Shown here one piece after another: positions 1 through 40,909 of a DNA stretch of 64,000 nt. Source of the DNA: Undaria pinnatifida (Eukaryota > Sar > Phaeophyceae > Laminariales > Alariaceae); contig JABAKD010000011.1 of assembly GCA_012845835.1 (NCBI GenBank), positions 560,501 to 624,500 of the forward strand, given 5' to 3'. Within the stretch, counting starts at the first letter, position 1. Each line of letters starts with the position of its first letter. The position numbers were made by a program, and so were the translations under genes. Under the pieces are notes generated by a model, which was given only the letters and a program-made list of their open reading frames with translations, was not told the origin of the DNA and did no database searches.

Positions 1-291
1 GGGAAAAACATATAGCCATTTGCAACATCGACCACAGTGAAGTAAATAAACGCGGGATGCTGGAGAGGATGATGGCGGGTTTACGGTGTCTGAGCCACAA
101 CAGCAGTGCAAGCAGCTAGATAGGGCGACTCTACTCGTACGCACAATTGCGCTCTCAAACTGAACTATAAGAGTGAATGTTTGGAAATGCCGCAACTCTG
201 TTAATATCTTGCGGTTCTCATGGAAGCCCACACCCGTTCACAGCCCGTTTTGGCTAACTCCCCTGATATTTTTCTGTTTTTGCGTCGTCAG

Positions 292-30829
<30,538 letters not shown>

Positions 30830-30965
30830 GCGGTGCACAACAGGACACCTGTAGTAGCAGGAACAAACAGAAATGCTGGTTGATCTCGGCCCAGGCTGAA
30901 TTTCTTATCGTCGTTGATGCCAGTTTGGCTTTCTTTCTTGCACTCTTTCTTGTTAGTGTAGCGCT

Positions 30966-31155
30966 GAGATTAGACCTACCCTCCGACCGTGCTGACCTCA
31001 CTTCATCAACAACGCGGAAACCTTAGATCAGGATTCTTGGGGGTCAAAGCGAGGGTGGCGGCCTTTCAGTAGTCTCAAATAGTTGACGTAACTCTGGCCG
31101 AAAAGGACACCTGGGTGAAGAAGTGGGGATGATGAACTTCAGTAATAACAAGGGG
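30966..31155 (+). pseudogene. Decayed copies of dynein terminal exon after the gene
   Basis: 30966-31086 repeats codons for [32 protein letters not shown] with several indels (cttcatcaacaacgcggaaa is nearly exact). A weaker unit at 31103-31155 repeats the acctgggtgaag...cttcagtaataa part. Both lie after the stop codon, so they cannot be alternative exons of the same frame. Confidence 0.8.
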
Positions 31156-31597
31156 TCTGTAGTCTGACGCGTTTTCGGCTCGAGGACTTCGACTTCAGGA
31201 GTCATGAAGCGAGACGTTATTCAAGCAGACAAAATAGAACTTCACATAGGTTGTTTTATCACCAGTCGTCCGAAGGGTGGCCAAGAAGCTTTAGGCGCGG
31301 GTGCAAACATGTTAGTGGGTATTCTGAGCACCTCCACCAGCAAAGAAGCAAGGGGAACAATGACGAAACATTTTGTTTTCAACTCTCGTCACACTTTTTC
31401 TGAGTCGTTACCCCGGCTGGGACTCTGTTCAAAGCTTATGTTGACTCGACGAAGGCAGTGCTGCTTATCAGCACATCAACAGTCGCCAAAAACGAAAATG
31501 TTTTCAGAGGGCACCCGCACTCATGCGAACGTGGTGATGCTGGTCTGGTACACCGTCGGTTCGGTGACTGTGCGCGGGGGTGACAGGCAGGCCTTTT

Positions 31598-31790
31598 CAC
31601 GGGAAATAACCAGCCGGGTCAGGAGGTTTCCAAAATCTCGCGGGTCGAATCGGGCCGGGTCAGGCGGTAACTCGGACTCTTACGGGTTGGAACGGGTCGG
31701 GCCGAGAGGTTTTCAAATATCACGGTTCGGTTCGGGTCACCCTGATCCGACCCGACCCGACTCATGAGAGGTGACCCGACCCGTGAAACG
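31598..31790 (-). repeat. GGGTC-type dispersed repeat (family C)
   Basis: ccgggtcaggaggtttccaa, cgggtcgaatcgggccgggt, gttttcaaatatcacgg and acccgacccgactcatgaga: about three degenerate units of roughly 50 bp. Confidence 0.8.
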
Positions 31791-32559
31791 CCCTGGTAAA
31801 AGGGACAGCCCACAGGTTCCCCAGAGTTTTGATTTTGGACGTTGGCGTATGGGTCACGTGAGCAGGGCTGACAACGTGTGTTCGTCGAGCAAGTAAGCCC
31901 ATAAAACGCACGTTTCGCGTGTAAGACATACGTACCGATCGAGCGGTCTATTTCTCCGCGTTGATGCGAATGCTGCCCTGGCACACAATTGCTGTACGTG
32001 ATATCGAGCACTCATACGTATGATAGCGCTCAGCTTTTTTGTTCTCCTGCTTTCTGGTATGCTGCTGAAGACTCTCCTCTCCCTCAACGGGCCAACATAC
32101 TTGATGCCGTCTCTTGTTGGAACGCTTCCCCGTGCTTACGTCAAAAATATACTATTTCATACCTATCCGTGACACTACGACGTTCTCCGTTCAGGACGGA
32201 TACAAACGTTCCGGCAACAACAGCAGCTGCAGCCCGCCCCCCCGCCACTGCCAACAACTAAATCGTGTCGCGGTCCCCTGCGGACAACCTATATACAACG
32301 ATGCTGCCGCACCGTATCCTGATCTACAGCGATAACATCCCCCCTATGTACGTAGCCTGATCTACAACAACAACAACAATAATCGTCGCGTTCCCCTCGT
32401 GTAATCTGGTCGATAACAACACTGTCGCATCGCGCTCCCCTGCAATATGATCTACAAACACTTCAAAAGTAAACCCCGCTCTTGACGAGCTCTGATGCAT
32501 AGACCGTCTCCGCGCAGCTCTTCTTGCCGTGCACCACCTGCCATGATACCATGATATGA

Positions 32560-33215
32560 ACATCGGATCGGATCGAGTGGTCCGGAAAAAAGAAGTGTGG
32601 GTATCGAGTTAGGGTTCCATATCGGAAAGGCAATCAATTCCGATCTGATACGAGCTTGAAAACCCGATATCCGATGATAAAAATGCGTATTTTTCCTATC
32701 AGATAGGATGGATAAACCCTCCAATCCTGATGCGATGAATGATATTTCACCTTGAGATGAAGGGTGTCTAGTTGCTACCATTATTATCATTGATACAAAA
32801 TTGTTGGTGACAGTCACCCTGGCAACCTCTATAGGAGTGATATATATATATAGATAGATAAAAAAAAACGTAAAAAACGAGCGGCAGATGTATCACGCAG
32901 CTTGCAAAGATGGCCATCGGCCCTAACGTCATCGATCACAGCTGACGTGTGCGCAAAACGGTTTTACAAAACGATATGCGAGGCGGAAATACGGAAGTGC
33001 AGGTCATGGTACTGCCGGACGAGCACGCATCTTTACCATCTGCTGACACATCACGCCAAGCTATTCACCTCAAGGGGGAGGGGGACCGTAAAACGGCATC
33101 CCCTCCCCAATAGAAGCAAGGCGTTTTTCTATCGGATATCGTTTTCTTTTCTTCCTATTCGATTACCCGTGCGATTACCGACTTATCAGAAATATCGATA
33201 CCATACGAAACACTG
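32560..33215 (+). repeat. Dispersed repeat family F (CGGATATCG-rich), interrupted
   Basis: Shares catatcggaa, cccgatatccgat, gcaaggcgtttttctatcgg and gaaatatcgataccatacga with 55495-55865 in the same order. About 300 bases near 32720-33030, including a family H copy, interrupt it. Confidence 0.75.
32888..32945 (+). repeat. Family H short element (about 60 bp)
   Basis: tatcacgcagcttgcaaaga then tggccatcgg and tcgatcacagctgacgtg. Related copies are at 38276, 51845, 54440 and (reverse) 59458. Confidence 0.75.
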
Positions 33216-34738
33216 GCGTTGAGAATAGACTGTGCGCGGAAGGAGAGAGACCACGCACTGCTGTTCCCTAAGAGATTTTTTTTTCTGACTATACATTACG
33301 GAGATCCATGTTGCAAAAAAATTCACCGGAAATTTCTCATCACTTTCGCAATATCTCGGCCAGAACATAATACATTTCTTCATTTTTTTATTTTTGCACC
33401 GTGATCGTAAGGCCTATGCGAAAAATCCAAGCTATCGTTTACCGTTATCGACGAAGAATTAACAGAGTTATGACCCCATAGTCTAGGCATTAAATGACCC
33501 CTGTTAACAATGAATCTCCCTAATAGTAAGCTTGCACCGACCCTTCTCCCCAATGCTCGTAGCGGCGAGGATCCAACGCCGAGGGTGCAGAACGACCGGG
33601 AATTACGTGCCGGGTGTTAAGAATTATCCCGAACTCAAACAGCTGCAACAAAAGCGTTGTCTTGTCTGTTTCTCCGGAATCCAGACCAAAACCATCATGT
33701 CATCCTTTTCTATATTCAGCAAAGCGACCACGGTGAAATCTTGACGCCATTACCCTTGCGACCGGCAGGTTTTCCTCGCCGCGTTCGAGCAGCGGGCTCG
33801 AGAGCCATTTCAAGCCTACCGTATCGAGGAAAAACGATCATATTGGAAGCAGTGCGCGGTATTTTACCTTCCAAGAACCGAGATCTTACCAGATTCCTCA
33901 GAAATTTTCGATGAAACCGTAAGATCATTGGTGCTGCGAACGACCGAAATGTTTTCCACGACCGATCACGATTGATCAGGATCACAACCACGACCACACA
34001 TCATCATCACCCTCCTCTTCACCGATGGGATGACTTGAATGACGATTTGTATCCGTGGTACAAAGTTCCCTCGTGACAGTGAGTGGACGCCTGCGTTTCA
34101 GTTGGAAACCCCCTCATTTCAATGGGAAAATCGCGTTTCAGTTGGATCCTACGGCATGGTATAGTCCGTACAGTTTGGACGTTTTGTAACGCCCTTTTAT
34201 GTCGACGGGATGGTTGGTTGTTTGTCACAAAAAAATACCGCAATGCACGTTTAGAGCGTTATATTTGGTGCTCGCGAACATCACATGATCATGCCTCACG
34301 CGTGTTACCACAGAGGTAGCCTTTTCGGTTTGAAAAGTTAGGTCGGGCTGGCCGGTCTCTTCAACCGAAGAGCTACCCAAATACTTCGAAGTATATAACT
34401 GTGCTTCACAAATAAATCGTGGCATACCCTAGGCCATGGGACCGCTCATCGGGCTATTCATCAAAGCCAAGGCTTTTGGGGGATGCAGTAGAGAGGTCCT
34501 CAAGCGACCGCACTGAAAGCAGAGTTGCACCCGCTACCATAATAAATCGTCACCTGTCGGTTAGCCTCCAACTGATCCTGCCAGCCTTGCTCGTGGGCGG
34601 CTGTTACCGTTCCAGAATAGCGCTCGCGCGGCCCCCTCGCGACAAACTCGTGACGCCGGACCTTCGCAATGTGTTTACAAGTGAACAGGGGATTCAGATT
34701 TAACACCGCAGCAGAAAACAGGGACTTATTCTTGGATC

Positions 34739-35050
34739 GCTGCAGAGTCATCCCACGCTGGGAGTGCAGCAGATTCTAAGAATTTTCTGCGAGCTCCTAA
34801 GATATCAACATCATCCATCATCATCCATCATCATCACCCATCATCACTCGAAACACCAACTTCGAACGCATTCGTTCGCGTTACCCGACCTACTATTTTA
34901 TCCGCTAGTGCTAAAACAAACACCCGTAGAGACATCGTAAAATAACCGATAGTGTCACAGTAGAGGAGCTCAACCGGAAAAAAAAAGAAAGTCAGCAAAA
35001 ACCGCTTGGCCCAAAAAACGCAGCCCCTACGGTGGGATGACTCTGCAGCC
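34739..35050 (+). mobile_element. MITE family B, best copy, 18-bp perfect terminal inverted repeats
   Basis: Left end gctgcagagtcatcccac and right end gtgggatgactctgcagc are exact reverse complements. Inside: gcagcagattctaagaattt, aagatatcaacatcatccat and gcccaaaaaacgcagcccct. No ORF, about 310 bp. Four relatives are in the window. Confidence 0.9.
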
Positions 35051-35179
35051 GGACTATTCATCCACCGCCGCCCACCAACTCCCAACGCGCAGAACTTGAC
35101 GACGGCTACAAAAGTCCTGGCCCTTTCCCGGGTCACGACTTATCCCGCGGATCAATTCAGGACGTTTTCAATAGAGGTG

Positions 35180-35320
35180 TTCAAAATCCGAGGGGATCGG
35201 GTTGGGTCGGGTCGGGTCGGGTAGGGTAGGGTCGGGTCGAGTCGGTTCCGGAGGTGTTCGAAATCTCATGGGTCGAGCCAGGGGTCGCCCTACCCCGATC
35301 CGATCCGCGAAAAGCCCGGC
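35180..35320 (-). repeat. GGGTC-type dispersed repeat (family C)
   Basis: A gttgggtcgggtcgggtcgg core, then gaggtgttcgaaatctcatg and ccccgatccgatccgcgaaa. Confidence 0.8.
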
Positions 35321-35736
35321 AAAAATCAAAATATCCTGCCGCACTAGCTCCTATTAATAGCGACAGCTGTACTGTCTTGGGTGCTTTGTTAGTGGTGTAC
35401 AGGGGCCAGGGGCGGGCGATGAAATAAAATACCACGACGTTAAGCAGTTTGAAGGGTGCCGTGCGTCCATCAGGAAATGGGGGGTGTTTGTCATCTATGG
35501 CGTTCGGAGTTCGGGGATCGGGGATCGAGGTGTGGAGTTTCGCGCTGTTCGCACGGTTGTCATCGACGCGTCTACACACTACGGCAGCCGTAGCTCGCGG
35601 TAGCTTGCGCACGCGTTGCCGCCGCACCACCGTCGTCCACCGTTGTTTCGGTGACTGAAAGAAATGGTTAATACATTGCTTGCTTTGTTAAAACATACTA
35701 GTGCCAGGTACCAGGTAGCGAACACTTCTTGATTGT

Positions 35737-35968
35737 TGGGTTTGGGTTGGGTTGGGTTGGGTTGGGTTGGGTTGGGTTGGGTTGGGTTGGGTTGGGTTGG
35801 GTTGGGTTGGGTTGGGTTGGGTTGGGTTGGGTTGGGTTGGGTTGGGTTGGGTTGGGTTGGGTTGGGTTGGGTTGGGTTGGGTTGGGTTGGGTTGGGTTGG
35901 GTTGGGTTGGGTTGGATTGGGTTGGGTTGGGTTGAGTTGGGTTGGGTTGGGTTGGGTTGGGTTGGGTT
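35737..35968 (+). repeat. (TTGGG)n pentamer array, about 230 bp
   Basis: Nearly perfect, with a few GGATT and GAGTT variants near the right end; intergenic. The repeat is telomere-like but not TTAGGG. Confidence 0.98.
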
Positions 35969-36577
35969 TGATATATTTGTTTTTGGTGGTTGAAGCCGTG
36001 TGTTGTTGTGCCGCGTCCACTTACTATTTCCCGGAAGAGTTGGTTGGAGTTGAAGTCCGAACCAGAGCCACGGTGATACATGTTTTTTTTTGTTTCCTCC
36101 TCAACCTGCGCAAAGCAAAACATGCCGCACACGTTGCATACTAAAATCAACGAAACCTCAAAACTGTATCATACGATTTCCAGCACGGCTCGACACAAGG
36201 CATATACATAACTACAACCACAACTACGACTATCAAAAAACGACTAACGCTATGCCACCGGGTCAAAACCCCCTGTATGTCTTACATAGTCCAAACCTTC
36301 GTCCTGCTTGTCCATCACCCCCCTCCACACCTCGATCTGGCGTCGACGTTGAGCAGATTCACCCTGCACGCGTTGGCTCTGACCCCGGGACCGGCCCCTT
36401 ACTGTCGGTGGTAGCCGTACGAGTGCTGACCAAACACCTTACTCTGCTTATGACGCGTCATGTCGCCTACCGTACAGGACCACCTCATTTTTTCGAGGGC
36501 TACTCGCTTGAGAAGCTCCATGTCTCAACCGAAAACTATAATTTCATAAATATCGTTCGGTCCGCTCGATTCAACAG

Positions 36578-36755
36578 CCCCATGGGCTAGGTGTACAATC
36601 CCACGGGCTATGTGTGCAACAACTCATACGTTAGGAAAAAAAAAAGAATGGACTGCCAAAGATATTGCGCGGTTTTGTCAGTCGAGGAGGTGGTCGCCCA
36701 GAAAAGAAATATTTGGCGCCAAGAATGCTACCTCTACCGTAGCACGTGCCCCCGA
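36578..36755 (+). mobile_element. Dispersed family A element copy
   Basis: ccatgggctaggtgtacaat, acgttaggaaaaaaaaaag and ctacctctaccgtagcacgt follow the family order. Confidence 0.7.
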
Positions 36756-37296
36756 TTTCGCGCAAATATACTACCAGGTATTAAATTAAGTGGGTTGCCT
36801 GGAACGTGTTTCATGAGTTGTTGCTGGTCGCGTCGAAGGCGCTGCTGGCAATGGCTTGGTCTAAACCTTTTAGAACGCCAAAAGTAAACAAGTATCCCGC
36901 ACTAGTTTCAAGCAAATTTACCCCCACAAAGCACGTGGGTGTGGTTCTAAACGTTTTAACGAAAACGACTCGACACGCGACGGGCCGCATCTCCAGATAA
37001 CTACTATTTTTTTTCAGTAGAAAAGTTGCAAATGCGACAGCTATGAAGTCAACCGTTTGATCGTCTGCCTCTCAGGTTTTGCGACATGCGTGATATAGAC
37101 TATGCTTTGCAGACGACGGCCTGTCGAGGATACGAGAACTGCTGTATCGATACCTTGACCTCATGTTCCAAGGCCTGAGTTTGGGTAGGTAGGCAGCTGG
37201 TTGACATTTTTTCCAGTAGTCCATCCATAACAACACCCTCTTAAGCACCTTAACAAACGGCATCGTCAGAAATCTAATACCTAAAAAAAAATGGTC

Positions 37297-37482
37297 TTAG
37301 CTTTTGTCTAATACCCTCACCTCCTTCTTTAGCTTTAGCATCGTAGATCGAATATCGTCCAAACTGAACCGGCCATCCTCCCCCGCCGACTTGATGCTTG
37401 CAGTGCTTATTTCGCCTAAAAATCGGGCTAGATCACAGGCCTTCGGCTTCCCGTGGTACAGCTCCGTGAGGAAAACTTCAAC
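37297..37482 (-). CDS. EF-hand gene exon 2 (residues 53-113 and stop)
   Basis: Acceptor acgtgcag|GTT at 37483 (minus strand), stop TAA at 37299-37297. Encodes VEVFLTELYHGKPKACDLARF and GRFSLDDIRSTMLKLKKEV. A diverged copy of its 5' half with the acceptor region lies at 37918-38016. Confidence 0.75.
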   Translation of the reverse strand, partial: VEVFLTELYHGKPKACDLARFLGEISTASIKSAGEDGRFSLDDIRSTMLKLKKEVRVLDKS

Positions 37483-40028
37483 CTGCACGTACGTAAGTAC
37501 CACATCACGCCCACGCGATGATAAGCGATACATCGACCAAAGATCTTGGCGCCTTTGGGGCTTCAGAGGGAAACATTGGAGACTATAATTGACAAATTAC
37601 GGCATCAGCCACTGCTGGCTTGGCGATGATGATTATGTAACATGGTGTCCGAACGACACCCATGCAAAGACGCGTGCGTGACGGGCGCAGCTTAATCCTG
37701 CTCGTACTGCTACGTGATCTCGCTACTGGTAGACGCCTAAAAATATCGCAATCGCCGTCTTTTTAAAATAGCTATATACGGGCCCCTACACGGTTTGACC
37801 TACACCACGTTTTCGGGAGAAAACTGCAGTAGTACGTAGAATTAGTGTACAACCATTTTGGGTGTACTGTAGTATTCATGTTGCCTGCAAATGTTGCTAC
37901 TGCTGCTGCCGATATTTGTAGGTCGCAGGCCTTTGGGCTTCCCATGGTACAGCTTAGTACGGAAGCCTTCAAGCTGTGCACACGTATGTACCATATCATG
38001 CCCAAGCGGTGGGAAGGCAACCGATGAAGCGACCAGGTAACTTAGTCTGACCCAGCTTAGGACTGCCCCTCGTTTTGCGAGATACAAACTACTTTAAAAT
38101 AGTGAAGGGAATAATGAGAATTTCCGCAGCAGTACCGAGGATGAGGCAGAATGATTATGGACCGAAATCGCCCCTTGATAAAAATTTCCTCTTGATCCTG
38201 GCAGCATCGAGGGGAGTCTTTGACCTACATCTTCAGAGAATAATAACAACATCCGCAAAAACGCGTGGCCGGAGTATCACGCGGCTTGCAAAGATGAGTA
38301 TCGACCATCATTTAATTGATTGATGTTCGTAGATGTTGGTAGTTGCTGGCGTGTTCGAAACATAGTTATATAATCGTAGGCGGAGTATCGAAAGGCAAGA
38401 CGCCTGTTGGTTGTACCGCTGGTGTAGTGGCAAGGGAGCGCGCTTACTGTACATAACAGTGCCCGTATGCTCTGCATTGCACGGGCAAATCTCCTTAATT
38501 AAGAATGCTGTATTAGCAATATATATAACCGGTCTGTTGCGGTCAAGGAGAGAGCGTGTAAACAGCAGTAGTAGTAGGTGTCTCTCTACGAGTACGTAAG
38601 ACAAAGATACGCACGGACACTTTCTGCTTCCTGACCACGCAACACTTTAAGAAAAAGACAAGAATAGTCTAGTCTAGTCGTAAAAAACACGTGACTTTTT
38701 TGCGAATCGTGATATTATTAAGTCAGGAATTCGGAATCGTTTTGACATTTTTTTTCGGACCTCAAAATTGATGTCAGGATTCCTGCCAGAAATACAAACG
38801 TGATTTTTTTTCGTCGTGACATTTCAGAATTACATAGTGACGTTTTTCCTTTTTTGATTTTCTAAAATATGCCAGGAATCGTGGCGTTTTGTGAGTTCGT
38901 TAGGAAATATTGCAATTAATAGTAATAATGTATGTGTGTGCTGGGTGCCGGATGTCGATTGTGTGCAGAAAAATCATAACCACGCCCTCAGACCCTACAT
39001 ACACGCCCTACACGAGCAAACACACAAACACACACGATACCAGGTGCACAAGTGCGCACATTTTACCAGGCACCAGTACTTGTACCAGTAGCCGACAGCA
39101 CACCCACACCTCTCTGTTCCCTACGTGTTCAAATAACCTCGTCGCTCGTTGTCGATAATGCTGAAAGCTTTCTGGATGCCAGTCGGCCGAAAATACACCC
39201 GGCGGCAGAGTAGCTACACGTATCGTGCAATATGCCGGTACCACCTGTTGTTGCTCGTACCTGCAACAAAGACCCGTATTACGACGTAGACAAGCACACG
39301 CCTTTCCCCGGTGTACCAATACTAACCAGGACCTAATGATAGCACCCACCCACTACCACCCACCCACCCACCCACCCACCCACCCACCCACCTGTTCTGT
39401 GTTCAAACAGTTGGGGCTTTCCCGATCGGCAGTAATGTTGAAAGCTACCTGGAGGTCAGCTGCAATATACACGTCGAGGTTGCAACACACCGGTACCTCT
39501 ACCTGCTGGCTGTACCCGCAAGCACGCAGGGGGGATGCTAGTACCAGGTAGACAAATGCACATGGCATGTATCAGGTACCAGCATACAGCTCTGCTCTCA
39601 GTATTTGATAGCTCTCAGTATTTGATAGCACCCAGCCTACCATTAGGTGCGAATCGACGGGAGAAGAAAGGGCTGGAGTCTCCTCGCGATAAAAATGAAG
39701 GCGCGTGCCGTGGTGGGGTTAGGGGAGAAGAGCCTGCTTTAGTGACCCCGGATCTGAGTTACGTCTAGGGGATCTGAGTTACGTCTAGGGAGGGGGAAGG
39801 AGAAACGAGAAACGAGAAATGCGAAGATCATAGAAGGGGTGGGTAACAACAGCAACAAACCCATCCACCCACCTGTTCTGCGTTCAAATAGCCTCGTCCC
39901 TCCCGATCGACAATCCTGAAAGCTTTCTGGATGTCGGCAGCCGTAAACACATCGAGGTAGCTAAAATCCTTGAGGCAGACTTGGAAGGAGTTCTGAGGGC
40001 CTAGGGCGGTCAGACCAAAGAAAGCCAT
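37297..40028 (-). CDS. EF-hand-like small protein, two exons, 113 residues
   Basis: Exons 39873-40028 and 37297-37482 on the minus strand join in phase 0 into 113 codons plus TAA. Residues 29-65 read as a helix-loop-helix (ADIQKAFRIVDREGRGYL then NAEQVEVFLTEL). The loop D-R-E-G-R-G-Y-L-N-A-E-Q has Gln where a calcium-binding loop usually has Glu, so binding may be weak. Residues about 78-100 (SAGEDGRFSLDDIRSTMLKL) look like a second, degenerate hand. This suggests a small EF-hand protein of the calmodulin superfamily; I do not recognise the exact family. The Met at 40028 starts a clean frame (MAFFGLTALGP). Decayed copies of both exons lie in the 2.4-kb intron, which argues that these are real exons. 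A further small exon within that intron cannot be excluded. Confidence 0.72.
37918..38016 (-). pseudogene. Decayed copy of EF-hand exon 2 start
   Basis: On the plus strand gcaggcctttgggcttccca and the next 75 bases match 37435-37525 (gcaggcct/gttcggcttcccgt-like segment, the acceptor, and accatatcatgcccaagcg beside accacatcacgcccacgcg). It holds frame breaks. Confidence 0.8.
38276..38325 (+). repeat. Family H short element
   Basis: tatcacgcggcttgcaaaga then tgagtatcgacc, as at 54440. Confidence 0.75.
38660..38905 (+). repeat. CGTGA-rich dispersed repeat (family G)
   Basis: Shares tttgcgaatcgtgatatt with 16706-16723 and contains repeated cgtgac/gaatcgt modules and T-runs. Confidence 0.65.
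39117..39485 (-). pseudogene. Two decayed copies of EF-hand exon 1 end
   Basis: 39117-39215 and 39392-39485 repeat the last ~90 bases of exon 1 with its donor side. On the plus strand both show gttcaaa-a, then a cgat-ata/gtaatg segment, then ctgaaagctt-like, then tggat/aggtc-like bases. Copies lie downstream of the exon in the direction of transcription. Confidence 0.8.
39345..39392 (+). repeat. (ACCC)n tetranucleotide array
   Basis: About 11 CCCA units next to a decayed copy of EF-hand exon 1. The real exon's donor is also followed by catccaccca, so the array grew from the duplicated junction. Confidence 0.85.
39873..40028 (-). CDS. EF-hand gene exon 1 (residues 1-52)
   Basis: Starts ATG at 40028 and ends GAACAG before donor gtgggt (minus strand). 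Encodes MAFFGLTALGPQNSF to GRGYLNAEQ. Its 3' half is duplicated twice in the intron (39392-39485 and 39117-39215). Confidence 0.72.
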
Positions 40029-40909
40029 ACCGAACCCTCAATCGATCCAGTTCTTCACCTTGCGATTGGCGAGTTATTAGGCTTAGGGTTGGCGAGAGCG
40101 CGCCGACCCACAGGGACTTGAAAGAGAAAGGAGACGGGACGATTCTTCGTGTCTCGATTAGCTCGATACTCGGTACACCACTGTGGGCATAATTTTAATA
40201 ACCATATATACTTTAATACTAATTATTATACGGTCCTTATATTTTGGCCAACATTGGTATCAACCGACGAAAAACAGCCGTTTCGTTAGACTGTACTTCG
40301 AAGTATATTTTTTATGTTGACAGTTTCGTGAGTTTCGATGTATCGGTTCGCAGAAGGATTACCCGCCGACGATATCGGACAGCGAGTTGATAGTTGACAG
40401 CGACAGCGCGGTAGCAGAGTTGACGCGTGGGTAGGGCGGTTTGGGTACGATGAACCGAAGGAGTCTCCTCTTCGCAGGGGACTGACTGCCCTTTATCTTT
40501 TATCCTTCACGAGTTTGCAGATTGTAGACTAGAGCGCGTGCGACCAAGCCGTCGTTATTATGTGTTCTTGATGAAATTTTCCGATTGCGCCGCAGTTTTT
40601 TTAGAGCGCAAGACCACGGTTTGGTTGTTTGCCTCTCGTCCAAATCTCATGCATGTGCCACGTGCCTCCTACCCCCCATCCCCATACCTTGTCCCAAGCA
40701 GAATCCTCCTTCCGATCGTTGCTGCAAGCTGTTTCAGCCTTGTTGGAAGCATTGGGTCCCTTCTCGAGCGTTAGTGTGTGCTACTATTTAATACTATTAC
40801 CGCTACTGCTACTACTACAACTACTACTACTGCTAAACTACTACTGTGGGAAAGAGCGTGCGGCACAGCACGAAATCGCCGCGGTCAGACTATCCTCTCG
40901 TCATGAAGA

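Larger units (their letters stand above)
30830..37296. other. Convergent intergenic region between dynein and EF-hand genes
   Basis: Holds decayed terminal-exon copies, families B, C, F and H, a TTGGG array and a family A copy, all listed separately. Open frames such as 31204-31767 and 36090-36590 run into repeats and show no recognisable domain. Confidence 0.7.

Noticed and set aside
31204-31767. 187-codon open frame after the dynein gene
   Set aside because: Its last third is a GGGTC dispersed repeat, and the first part has no recognisable domain or exon-like junctions.
35688-36150. Frames of Gly-Trp-Val-Gly-Leu and Pro-Asn-Pro-Thr-Gln repeats
   Set aside because: TTGGG array read in several frames; intergenic.
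36090-36590. 166-codon open frame
   Set aside because: No recognised motif; the end runs into a family A repeat. Chance ORF is the simplest reading.
38411-38485. Possible tRNA (tggtgtagtgg A-box-like motif)
   Set aside because: No B box at the proper distance downstream and no cloverleaf could be drawn; the nearest gttcgaaac lies on the wrong side.
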